Source: Psettodes erumei (taxonomy: Eukaryota > Chordata > Actinopteri > Pleuronectiformes > Psettodidae). From it: a DNA stretch of 64,000 nt. Below are positions 25,546 to 37,388 of the stretch, one piece after another (position 1 is the stretch's first letter; every line of letters starts with the position of its first letter). The notes beneath the pieces were generated by a model, which was not told where the DNA came from, did no database searches, and saw only the letters and a program-made list of their open reading frames with translations. The DNA lies in contig JAFBJZ010000601.1 in the NCBI GenBank assembly GCA_016785225.1, forward strand, positions 1,240,001 through 1,304,000, written 5' to 3'. The translations under genes and the position numbers were made by a program.

Positions 25546-26724
25546 TTAATGTGTTACATAGTTAAATACTGAGAAACAATTGCTTTGCTGCGTTCATCTG
25601 CTGATCAAATCTGATGCTAGAGAAGAATTTAAACCAGCATTCATATCTGTTTATGTCCATTTATGTGGTCTCATTATATCATAATCGGCAATTAAGAAGC
25701 TGAATATATGTAATTTCACTCTGCATTAGGCTTTATTGTGGTTTACAACTGTTCTTTTGAAAAGCATGCAAGAGTGATTCAATCTAAGGTAATGGTCGTT
25801 AATTTTTAGTAAGAGCACCACCCAGACAAATCACGGAAAGTGTGGGAGAAAACTCCTGTATTATAGTGCGAGTCCTGGGAATGTGAGCTGTAAAATAAAG
25901 CGGTCCCTTGTTCACCCCTTTTTCAAGATAATCATAATGTAATCATTTGGTAAGCAAGCTATAATTAGACAGTACACCACAACTGATACTATTATAGTAT
26001 ATGCCCATGTGTTTATATTTATGAAATTGAATGAATGCTGAGACTGAATGAGATGGTGACATTTTGATGATTTCTGACTATTTTCCCAAGCATATAGTGA
26101 ATGTCATCTGCTGCTAAAGCACATCCTTTTATGCAGCCTGCTATTTCATGACTTGAGCATTAGTGAGAATTCTAGTTTACTAAATCATGCATGAGAGTCT
26201 GTTTGCTGTATACAGAGCACAGTGGCTACACAGTCTTCCCAGCCCCCTTGCTAAATCACAATGAGCAAACAGTATCTTTGCCTTAAGCTATGGTGCTTCA
26301 CCCCAGCAGAAGCTCATATCTAATAGAGCTGAGTTATAATACATTGGGTGTCAGCTTTTATCTGCCTCCCCCTCCTTCTCCACCACTTTATTTGGCTTGA
26401 AAGCTTTGTATCCCATGGTTTAGATGGCCTGCACAATGGTAGCTGAGAAAACTGCAGTTTAACTGGCAACACTCTCCCCCTCATCTCTCCCAAGTAATTG
26501 TTTAAGGACAATTGCAGTAACAGCAGCCAGTTTCTCAGGGAGAAGAGATACCTGAAGAGCTAGCAGTTCAGATAAATTGTCAGCACAAATTTACACCTCT
26601 GGGCATTTTTTAGATGAGTATGGCAGTGAGGACCAACTGCTCTGGTGAGTTGAAGGTCACCATGCATGGCACCTCACATACCCCACCACAGAGTAGTCTA
26701 TAAATGGAGTGGAAGAGGTGAAAT

Positions 26725-26796
26725 ACTCATTCATATTAACTGTGATCCAGGTGAGGAAGTACTCATTCATGTTAACTGTGATCCAGGTGAGGAAGT
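26725..26796. repeat. 36-bp tandem duplication (two copies)
   Basis: Copy 1 spans 26725-26760 and copy 2 spans 26761-26796. Both begin ACTCATTCAT and end GATCCAGGTGAGGAAGT. They differ at a single base (ATTAACTG versus GTTAACTG), indicating a recent event. The unit is twelve codons long, which makes overlapping open frames on both strands appear as repeated 12-residue peptides. Confidence 0.95.
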
Positions 26797-27344
26797 ACCT
26801 GGATCTCAGTTTAAATGATAATAACATGACATTTGTTAAGTGCTTTAACAGAAGTAGCCTCCATTTCCCTGCATGCATAGCTTGTTGTGGATGTGAAGGT
26901 GAAGCTGAGGTTACACTACAAATAAACAATACTATCTTTTTTTTAATTTAATCTTGTATTTAGTTTAAATTAAATGAGCTATCAACATAGCAACATAGCT
27001 TTTCCAAGACAAACTTCACTCACTATTAAGGTTATGATGAGCAACCAGCAAGTCACAGACCCAACCTTGGATAAGAATGACCTTGTAAAAAAAACGTTTC
27101 CTGCTTTTCAGGAACCCTGTTTTATTTATTTCTCTTAATGCATATCATGCAGTCTTAAAGTGAATATGTAATTAAACAGCCTTGATGGCAGCCTGTCGAA
27201 ACATGTCAATTTAAATGAAGAAAAACATCCTGATGTTGAGATTTTTAAATAAATACACCTCTTGTAATTAAAAAAAATGTTTTGCATGCTTTTTCACTCA
27301 GCTTTCTTTGCTGCTGTACCGATCAGCTTTCAGCTGCAGCATGC

Positions 27345-27358
27345 AGGTGTTAACACCT
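27345..27358. promoter_or_regulatory. Palindrome AGGTGTTAACACCT (T-box-like half-sites)
   Basis: A perfect 14-bp palindrome made of two AGGTGT half-sites, which are the core recognised by T-box factors, set around TTAA. Nearby are CAGCTG E-boxes and repeated GATCAGC phrases on either side. Regulatory function is inference. The spacing differs from the classical Brachyury palindrome. Confidence 0.3.
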
Positions 27359-27954
27359 TAGAGTGCTGATCAGCTGTAAATAACCCTGGCTAATACTATA
27401 TAGGCCTATTCAACACAAAAGTGCCATAACACCTACCAAATGTAATTAGAAACAAGAGTGTGGAAAGATAATTATTTTCTGTAATTGCAGGCCCCAGCAA
27501 AAACTGACGTTCAGTTGCTGATAAAGGTTGAAGCTTCTAGACAATTGACTTGATTATATTGAATTCTCATGAACTGATCTCTGAGTCTTCTTCACATTTA
27601 GGAACATTATTCAAAGAATAAATGATAAAAAATACAAACATTTATTTACTCAAAACAGGTATAATCAATGCATTTGTAAGAAAAGCAGATCAAATCAAAA
27701 GTATGTGCAATGTGACAGGCATCACCTATAGTATGCAGCAACAACAGAATTAGTACCTGATTCACTGTTTTACATTCACAGGTTTTAAACCTGCCGTTTT
27801 AATTAATTTGTTCACTTTCATAGTTCCATAGTGTTCTTTTCAGCTGCAGCAGACAGTTTTTTGAATGAGAAAGCATGACCAATCCACTTAACTCTACAGT
27901 TTGAGACACAGTTAATCAGTAGGTGGTGAATGAACTGAAGCATTTTGCAGTTGA

Positions 27955-29095
27955 AGAGCCAGAAATGACAAAAAAATTCTTATATAGTTCTGCATCTGCT
28001 GGACCCCCTGCAGGTCTACTCCAAAATTACAGGCCCATCGCCAATTTACACTTTGTTGCCAAAATTTTAGAAAAAGTGGTTGCTAATTTTTTGTTTGTCT
28101 TTCGTCTTTCATAATCTTTGATAAGTTTCAGTATGGCTTTGCTGAATGCATGAAACAGCTCTTCTCGGTCTCAAACAGTATTTTGATGCATAGTAATTGG
28201 AGAATGTTTGGTGTTTGTGCTGTGGGATCTCAGTTCTGCTGTTGATACTGTTGACCATCATATCTTGGTTAATAGACTTCAGCAGCTGGGGGGTATCTCT
28301 GGGTAAGCCTTGTAGTGAGTCTCCTCTTACCTCTCTGAAGAACTTTGCAGTTTGTGTGGCAGTTTCGCATTCTCATCTGAAACTTTGTATTATGGTGTGC
28401 CCCATGGTTTAGTCCTTCGTCGTATTCTGTTCACCTTTTATACGCTTCCTCTTTGGCAGTTAATATGACATACTATAAGTAGCTCTTTTCACATTTATGC
28501 AGATGATATTCAATGAAATGTTTCATTTAAACCTATACAAGATCTGATAGCTGCAGATTTCTTAAAAATTAGTTCTTCATCTCTCCTCCTCCTAGTGCTG
28601 TTATGGACGGTCTTGGGTAAATCAACTGGTCAGTTAAATCCTCTGTAAGAAATCTAGGTTTTATACTTCAGACCAGGTCAAGCTGAGAAACAATATAAAG
28701 CTCTGGCTAATTGCGTCTCAAGCAGAGATGGAAACGTTAATCTATGCTTTTATATCATCTCATCTATTATCTATTACAACGCTCTAGCTCCTGTCTGCAG
28801 TAGAGATCTACTGCAGGCCTTTGTTATCATCAGATCACTGTGGTATTCTGTATCAGGGTTTGCTTTTTTCCCTAGAACGAGATTTAAAACTAAGTGAGAC
28901 TGTGCTTTTGAGGCTGTTGCTTCAAAACTCCGGAACTCTCTCTCCCAAGGGATTTGACCTTCAAAAAGTAGCTCAGTACCTACTTGTTTTGGCTTACCAT
29001 TTTGCAATGTCTTTATTTATTCTGTTTTTTAATGCTTTATGTCTTTTTGTTCTTATCTTCTCTGTCTCTGCTCTTGAAAGGTGATATTTGAATAG
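27955..29095 (+). mobile_element. Decayed L2-type LINE, reverse transcriptase remnant
   Basis: Phrases of a non-LTR retrotransposon reverse transcriptase appear in the correct order across all three + frames. They include NYRPIANLHFVAKILEKVV near 28024, FDKFQYGF near 28110, a degraded 'LDLSSAFDTVDHHIL' block near 28225-28265 followed by RLQQLGVSLG, a 'YGVPQGSVLGPILF..LYxLPLGQLI'-like block near 28390-28460, and the catalytic YADD block (YADDIQ) near 28495. Remnants of the C-terminal part (an 'LLQNSGTLSP..' block, equivalent to the family's 'APKLWNSLP') follow near 28900-28945. Many stops and frameshifts make it inactive. The 5' part of the element, including the endonuclease, is absent, as is usual for 5'-truncated LINEs. 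L2 is the best remembered fit; clade placement is tentative. Confidence 0.85.
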
Positions 29096-32000
29096 AGTAC
29101 TTACTGTATCTACTGTAACTGTAGAGGGAGGTGCTGGAACAGTTAAAGGCCATGGTCTGAAAATGTCAGTCAATGACAATTCAATGATTAAAGCAAAAAA
29201 GTCACCTTAACACTTCTTCCCCTTGAATGCCATGATACATTTAATCCCATGATATAGCCCAGTCAAGTTGACTATTGTTTCCAAAAATGAGATGTAAAGG
29301 GTCCACATTTATGTATGACATGCTTCCACTCCATTTAGGCAACATGCTATAAAGTAAAGCTGGCAGCTGCAGAGGAAATACAATGTGCAATAAAGCATTG
29401 AAGTAATGTGCCTTCAGGCAGTTTTAATAAATAGTAAAGCTGTTGGAGACATGCAGATAAAACATGCATGCGCAGGAGAGGTTTGCAGTTGGGAGATACT
29501 GGGAAAAGCATGGAGGAGGCGGAGGTAAAGTAATCAAAAATAGATTCATATCTTTTGATGCACAGAAGCTTGTGGTTTTAGCTGCAATCATATCAAGTTT
29601 ATTCTGTTTTTTTTCTACATGCACGTCATTTAGTATAAAGTAAATTAAAAAGTAGGATAAAATTAATTGTCTGGCTATCAACTGTTGGCCTCATCCAACT
29701 CCTCTCTCACCACATGGAGCCTGCCAGGATATGGGCATATTGTTTCATGCTCGAAGGTAAAATTTGATGTCTCTGTCAGAGGTCCAGTAATCCCTTAAGC
29801 CTTGTCTGTTTACAAAGTCCAATTTAGCTGTCTCTTAATGTAATTAAATTGTGCTGATGACCATCAGAGCAGTGCACTATATTTGAATGCAAATCCTCAA
29901 CTGGATGTTTGTGGAAAAAACTGAATGTTATTTTATCTTCACTTTCCTTTTTTTTATCTGCATGCGTAAAGCTCCTTTAACAAAGCCTGCGTGTGCTGTG
30001 TTGGCACTGTCCCTTCTCATCCTCCTGGAGAAGAAAGATCACTGGAAAACAATACTTGGCAAAACCAACTCCATCACAGTGATTTTACACAACCTTAAGT
30101 ACGATTTGCCCCCAGAAAACAATGGGTATTCTGTCTCTTGAGCATAAGCATGTCAACATACCTTGATTGGAGTGTTAAAACAGAACAAGCTACACTTTGC
30201 CACCCTGCTCAGTGTTGCAATTACATGGCACCTGGCATGGGACATGGGTATCCCAGCAACTATTATAGCAACTGCTATACCACATTCAGTGCAGCCTTCG
30301 ACTGTTCACCCGGGGGAACAGAGGAACCCTGAGCTGGGGCCCCTGGGATACCCTGAAAAGAAAAAAAAGGAAAAAAGGCTATTTTCATGCATGGGTATCA
30401 GGTGCTCGTATCATCATCCAGCCTCCTTCAGACCTGGGCCACGTCTATTGGATTTAAAATGGAGCTGCTCAGAGGCAAGTGCAAGGTCATGTGGTTTTCC
30501 ATTAACATTAATGCCCGGGGTTATGCCATGGGAGCCTTGCAACATAATCTGTTTTCCTTGCCATCTGATCCTTCTGGCCAATGCCTTCTATATGCCAATC
30601 TATACAAATAGATTTTACTTTTCACATTCCTATTAAAGCAGAGGTCTGTGTTAACAACAGCAAAAAGAAGTACCATATAATAAAAAGAGAAAATACGATT
30701 TGCACTTTTAAACATTTATGAATAACTTATAAAAAAATAATTGCTGCTTCAACAAACAAACTCTTTTTACATAAACTATAAAATGAAAACTGAAGAACCA
30801 CAGTCAAGGATTTAGCAAAAAATAAATAATTAGAAAATAATGGAGCTTTTGCTTTTCAGTTTGTGAAAGAAAGATTACTTTGTGTGATTTGATATAGTTG
30901 GGATAAGTAGGGTTGCAGAAATAAATCACATGAGATGAGATGAGGCTAAGGAGGATGATTCACTCAACTGTTGTTTACTCTCAATAATTTCAAAACAGCT
31001 GATCCTGTGCTATCCAGAAAACTGTGAAATAAAAAGCAAAGATCTGAAAGTGCCATGCAGTGTGAGTGGAGTAAGAGGGTGATGATGCTGACTGAAACAA
31101 AAAAGAAAAAATATATGCTGTGCTCTTTCTTTCAACTCAGTAGAGTTGAAGATGCATCTTTCTGAGCCACTGACAAGCAGACAGGGTTAGGACTCCTACT
31201 GAGCAGCAGAGCATGGCTCGGCCATCCTGCTGATGGAGGGGGAGTAGGGTGGGAGTGGGATGGGGCTTTGAGTTTGCCCTTTTCTATGATGCCATGCTGG
31301 AGTAACATTAAAGTCTCCAAAGGAAATAAAACAGACCAAGGTTGAAGCACCCAGTGGATCCAAAAGTGAGGATGATTTTTGAAAAGAGCTGTAAAAAGTC
31401 TCTAATTAAAGATTCTGCCTCTCAGCACTGTCAGTCTGTCCCATGCTTACTGTATGTCACTGTAAGACCCATACCTGAGGCTCAATCCAGTCTTTGTGGC
31501 CATGAACACAGAAAATTGCTTCATCTTTTTAAGAAGACACTTTCATAAATATCTGGAAAATTATAGATATAAGTTCACAGTGGTAATCATGCTCCGAATT
31601 CTTCTGACATCTTTACAGATTTGATCTTACATCTGTTTTTGTGCTTTTTCTACCTCTCACACTTGTACTAAATACATATTAGTTAGAGCGTGTTCCTTTT
31701 ATTTTGACTGACTAGAGTTGGCATCTGTCACACACCTCTCTCTGAACAATGCATTTATAGTTACCACATTCCTCTGTAAGTGTTATGAGCAGGTTGCCCT
31801 CTGCAGTACATAGGCATGCCAGCACTGATTAAACTAACGACTTTGCATCTTGTTCACTATGACATTGTCCTTGCTGTCACTGTCCTGAAGTTGCCTCCCA
31901 TGGGAGCACCAAATAATCAGGACTGGACTGGTCACCACAAACTGCTACATGACTGACAAATATGGAGCCAAACCTGACATGCCTGCTCTGACCCCAACAC

Positions 32001-35000
32001 ACTGAGAGAAAAGCATTTCTTCTTCAAGTTTCACAGAATTTCTCATTACGTAAACAAATTATTTTTCAGTTGGTTAGGTTTAAATCACCGAGCAGCAAGG
32101 GATTGAGCAATGCACTGTAGAGCTTTGGTTATAGTTATTAATGTTATATGGTTAACTCTTAATGGATCAAATCTACATTTTGTAATACTTAACTCACAAT
32201 ATGCATGGACAAATTGCTTTTGTGTAATTACTGGTGCCATACCGTCTGTCACATTTCATTATCTAGTTAAAATGAATAGGCTGTACTATTGCCTGTCTAC
32301 TGTAATTTAAACCAACAGCCTGAGTGACAAAATCAGTTTGCGAAATATTTACAAAATTTTATAAAAGCCACGGTAACTTATCTATGCACAAGGCCTTGGT
32401 AGACATCTTGAGAGTAATCAGGTGTTAATATGAGAAAATAATAAAGTAATATAGTTTCACTCACTTCATTCAACAAAACTGGACAAAGAAGTAAGAAAAC
32501 ATCTTTTGTTTTCTCTGCAAAATGAAATATTCAGTTCTTTAAGTTCACTGCTGACACTGGGAGGTTGTAAGGCAGCCTCAATATAAACTCTAGTCACATG
32601 GTTTCACCAGATGCTTCTTTACACCTGCCTAGAAATTAGTTTTTTATCCACCTCTATTTAATTCTTAACACAGCAGCCTTGGGTGTAACTACTCCACTGA
32701 ACAGTTTCTCTATTTTTTCTGCTTGCGCCTGCTGTTGTCAAGGTATGAATGTGGGAGAAGGTGTGATGTATCAGCTTTTGTTACAGAGCTGATATATCAC
32801 AGCCCCCACCCCCCTCCAGTGTTGTCTCTGCAGGTCCAAATGTTAGTGGGAAAATTTTATTTAATTGAAGTAAAAGTTGGTGGGAATACCAACTACTCCT
32901 CTGTTTCTCTCAGCCTGTCAGAAAGAAATGTGGTAGAATTTCATCACACAGCAGTGTTGTGTTGCATAAGCGGTATGATTTTTCTAATGTCACTGCCTCT
33001 GTATGAATCTGTTCATATCAAACATGGTGCTCCTGTCAGACGGCTTGTCTTCACCACTGCAAACACATCAGAAAGCAGAAAGTTTGAGCTTTGCAGTCAT
33101 CTTCCAGTCAGCAAGAGAGGCAGCAAATACCATACACAGACAGGAAGAGACACACAAAGAGAGAGTGGGAGGAGAGAGGGAGGTTGTATAACCACAGTTC
33201 TCATCAAGGAGAAATCTTGTGGTTTCAAAAGCCAAGCAATGATAATAAATGCCAATGTTCAAGGTTGCCTATGTTATCATTTGTTCAGAAAGTGAACATT
33301 ATTAAATATGGGCTATTATTAGCACACCACCATATATAGTTATTCTATTAAACAGGACAATTAATACACAAGTGGGTGTAAGGGATATTAACCTGCTTCT
33401 TTAGACTTGTGAGATTCTTAAAGCAGGATAATGAGATTTTTTCTGCCCCATAGAATGGGCCCCTTTATAGACCAATGGCTTTCATATTTGGGCTACAAAG
33501 TATTTGAGCTGCACAAATTTCTATCTAGTGCACCATTAATAGCCAGCTGTAGGAGAGCTTGAAGAAAAGGCAGCTGGTGGTCCAGCATATCAAGGTCAAA
33601 ATGTAACATAAGAAATCTCATGTTTTCTCTGTGGAATCTTGGCATCTGGGATCTGCCATTCCCAATAAAACATCTAATGTTCACAGTCCTCAGCAGAATT
33701 TGTTTCTGGAGCCTAATATTTATGCAGTAACTTTAGTTAAGGAAAAGGTTTTCTCTCAACACTATTTTTTGCGACTTGCAATACTGTATGAGAACCATGC
33801 CATTCTCCGCCCCCATTATGGTCATGGTTATTATTCTGAGAGGCATTCCACATGATTGTTCCCAAAGGACAAGCCTTGCCTCAGGAGCTGTGATCCGTAC
33901 CTGCAGACTGAAGCCAGCGTACCCATTATCAAATCAGACTTGAACGCATCCCCTGTCTGCTGGGGAGACGTGCTGAATGGATATCATTGTGCACTGCTGA
34001 TACTTCCATCACTGTAATCCCTCAACAAAGTGCAGGCACTCATAGTGGAAGATGAAAAGAGTGGAGGAGAGAGTGGCCTATTCACCGTCTGTGTCACTGC
34101 AGAGGGCACAAGTCAGTGGCCTGAGCTGGCGACTCCTCAGCCGTCCCCCAGCTAGAAAAGAACAAAAGATTAAGCCCTCCTGCTATCCAGAGTGATAACA
34201 AGCTGTCAGCTCCTAAAATGTAATCTGCTGACTCTGGGAGGAAGTGGTGGTGTCAGTGGAGTGGGCTGCCAGCTGATGCTTATCTCTTCAATGGCGTGCC
34301 ATTGATGGAGAGAGTCGTGGCCGTGCTTGCAGATACACAAAAGCCACCTCTGTCTGCCACCAAACAAAGAGGTCTGCATGAGCAAAGGAATCCACACTGA
34401 GCCAATTTTCAACATATTCATATACATATAGCCCCTCCAGACCTCGTTTTTCTCTCTGATGTGAGCCACGAAGAAAAGGTGATAGCAGCCAATAGACTGA
34501 GGATAATAAGGCATTGCCCCTGACAATGCTGACAAGTGATGGGAGGCTCCCCTCTGTCAGCATGTCTCCTGGGCCCTTCCACTCTGTCTGGGCCACAGAT
34601 TGTTAAATGTAAAAGCCATATTGCTGCCAACATCAAGTCCTAATGCACACTTCAGTGGGTAGTGAAGCTGCGATATGGGAGCTGACGCCAAGCTGCAGCC
34701 AGTGAGTCAGTCCGACCTGGGCATTATCCAGCCTTTTAACAAGGGGATTGCCATGTAGCTAATTGCCTTCACCTTCTGAATCTCTTTGTCTCTCATGAAC
34801 CTTATGCCCTCGCCCACCCCCGCTCTGTTTGTTTCCCTCAAATGTTACAACTCCAAAATTACTTTTAAATTACTCAACAGAGATGCCAGATGGCTAATAA
34901 AACATGCAGGACCATCTTTGATCACATTAGCTATTAGTTTTTTTTTTCTTTTCCTTTACTCAGGGGCTGGGGTCAGATTTGCATGGGTGTTGTGTTTCTA

Positions 35001-35527
35001 TTATGGTAAAGGATCTAATTTTCTGGTCCATACAAAAAGCCACTTCCAATCTCAGTGGTTATGGCAGAGAGAGGGAATTAGTTACACAAGAGCTATTTCA
35101 GGCTGTTTACAATTTGATTTTAGACCAGGGCCAGGGGGTTTTCCCCTGTGGACTTTGGACTATTGATCCTGAAACACCATTCTTATGACATGAAATAGAT
35201 ACTCACAGTTGTTTTCCATACAGCTAAGTGAGAGAGAAATGACTTTGACCTGGTGCTATTTTGGATACCTTAGAGTCAGACTGGTATGATGGTGTCTGAT
35301 GCCCAAATGTTCTAATTGATAATGGTCAGACATCATCCAAGACAACAGAATGAAATTGTGAACATTTTTCCAAAAGCCAATTCATCAAGTTAGAGAATGG
35401 CTATACTAAAAGTACAGATTATTCATAGTAGGCTGAGTTTCATGAAAATCTACACCTTGCTACAGCAACGATAGCAGGTCAGTGAAACTATACTTTCAAA
35501 CAATGAGGCCTTGAACTAAAGGTCAGG
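29096..35527 (+). other. Long intronic stretch without recognisable exon
   Basis: It includes the longest open frame of the window, 190 codons at about 32723-33295 on the + strand, and another of 157 codons at about 30163-30636. Neither shows a signal peptide, a known motif or flanking splice sites, and the 3' half of the former is purine-rich simple sequence. A G-quadruplex motif lies near 31.24 kb. Positions of about 33.9-34.8 kb are less AT-rich than their surroundings and free of visible transposon sequence. Confidence 0.45.
31238..31265 (+). other. G-quadruplex motif, + strand
   Basis: Five G-runs of at least three bases (5, 3, 3, 3 and 4) are separated by loops of 1-4 bases, from GGGGGAGTAGGGTGGGAG to GGGATGGGG. 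This satisfies the standard four-run, short-loop pattern. No gene or promoter is recognised beside it. Confidence 0.7.
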
Positions 35528-35855
35528 CTGATGTGCTCACAATGACAATGCTACTTTGCTGATGCTCAGTAGGTATAATGTTTACCACATACATCATTTG
35601 TAGATCAGACGTATACTTCCAACTTAAATTTTCAACAAGCTGGTGGTGCCAGTGGAAAAATCAGAGGATCAACAAAGTCAGTAGGAGTCAACATCTGGGG
35701 ACTATCAATGTCTCAACCACATTTCATAGTAATGCATTTAATAATTGTTGAGATGTTTCACTAGTCTTGACCACAATTATAAACTGATTGACAAACATAC
35801 CAACCTACAGACTGACATAACTTCCCTCGAGCCGTGCAGATAGTATAGCCAAAAT
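35528..35855 (+). repeat. Dispersed percomorph-type repeat, copy B
   Basis: Recognisable phrases include CTGATGCTCAGTAGGTATAA then TGTTTACCAC, AAATCAGAGGATCAACAAAG then TCAGTAGGAGTC, CATCTGGGGAC, AATTGTTGAGATGTTTCAC, ACCAACCTACAGACTGACA, and CTCGAGCCGTGC near the end. These follow the order of the family recalled for copy A and include parts missing there, so copy B is the fuller one. The orientation is the same as copy A. No coding capacity is visible. Confidence 0.65.
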
Positions 35856-37364
35856 CAATGAATATCTTACATTTAGCTGTGGTCTAGTGTTAGTCCCTAT
35901 ATTCTGGACATTTAAGGACATTATACTCCTGTTGTGAATTATGGTGGAGGGTTTCTCCTTTTATTATTTTTTACTGCCAGAGTACTAATGATAACTGCTG
36001 TCTTCAGGTATAATCCCGAAAACACTCTCGATGATCTAACAGTGACAGTGGTTGTCAAGTATCAGAAACTATGAGCTTGGCCTTGGACAAAAAAGTCAAT
36101 TTCCTGGCTCGTGGCTGGATCACTGGTCTGGTAATAAGTATCTGTGCCAGTGACTGATGTAAGTGAAACCAGTGGGACAAAGTAAGGAAATGATGTAGAC
36201 TGAAGATCCTGTTATTTGTCTTGTTCAATTATTTTTACATTCATGTATCCATGATTAGATTGACAGTGCAAGGATACATTCATTAGAGATGCTGAAGAGG
36301 AACAAGATTCTGTCAGTTCTCCAGTTTGTATCCCCACAAAAATGAGGAAAAGATAGATAACACTCTCTTCTCCTTTAAAAAATTGGCATTGCTGAGTTGC
36401 CCTGATGTATGACACTTTAACTGCAAGCACTCCAGAGTTTAGACTGAACAGGTACGAGTAGGCTTGTTTTATGGTTCTACATGAAAATTAGTAAGTATAC
36501 TGCTGAAAAAAAGCAAGATAAAAAAAAATGTAGAAGTAAGGACCAGGATCAGGAGGTGCCTAAAACAAAAGTTATGCTCTCTAGTGTTTAGTTTGTTTAG
36601 TTTTTACAAACAGCACAATAGAGACCATGAATTCTTCTGCATGATGCACGTATAAACCAATTTATAGTTAAGTGCAGAATTTAATTAACTGATGGTCTTT
36701 ACATCACTGCAACACAAGATGCATGTGTTGTACACAATCAGGATGTTTTGTACATCCATTTGATGCAGAGTACACTGCAGAGGTGTCTCCCATAAATTAA
36801 TTCAGGTGCAACTTTCCAATCAGGTACCATATGCTTTACCTGAGTTATTTCCCTATGCATAGGCACCCTACCCAGTGAGGCACTTAACTTCTAATCTCAG
36901 CCATTACACAGCAAAGTACATCTTCCCACCAAAGCTTTGCCTTTTTTAGCTAATGGCCTTCAACAACTGAATGAGAGGCCATTAATGTCAGTACTGAGGA
37001 TGCAGCACAACAATCTAAACCTCATTCCTGACTTCATTACTACTGTCAGACGGTGACCACGTCTATGATGAGGAGACCTTTATGAATGTGACATGATATG
37101 ACATCTTTGAGGTTAAGTGAAATAAGGAAATTTGTCTTGTCATTTTTTTCTGCTTTTTCTTTTTCTCCCCCTTTTTTGTCATTTATGCAAGGGCCTTTTA
37201 ACACAGCTTTCACAGAAAATTGAAAAGCTTTCAGGCAGCTGCCATGCAGTTTGCAGCCTGTTTCCCTGAATCTGAAGCATTTTTGCTCATTGTGTTTTAT
37301 TCCATTAGACTGAGCCCCCAACAGGTACAGGCCATTAAATTACATCAAGACAAATTGAGCTGTT

Positions 37365-37388
37365 CAATACCATTTTCAATACCATTTT
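37365..37388. repeat. 12-bp tandem duplication
   Basis: CAATACCATTTT occurs twice with no spacer and no mismatch, at 37365-37376 and 37377-37388. A minor local slippage event. Confidence 0.9.

Larger units (their letters stand above)
25061..27954 (+). other. Intronic stretch with simple repeats, no exon seen
   Basis: Apart from the TG microsatellite, the 36-bp duplication and a 14-bp palindrome, each listed separately, no coding or RNA gene is recognisable. The open frames on both strands at about 26657-26951 owe their length to the 36-bp duplication, which preserves frame, and do not indicate a gene. Confidence 0.5.

Noticed and set aside
30163..30636. 157-codon + strand open frame
   Set aside because: No recognisable domain. 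It contains a lysine run from an A-rich stretch, and overlapping frames of similar length exist alongside it.
32723..33295. Longest open frame of the window (190 codons, + strand)
   Set aside because: No signal peptide, known motif or flanking splice sites, and part of it is purine-rich simple sequence (AGAGAGAGTGGGAGG). A frame of this length is possible by chance in 64 kb.
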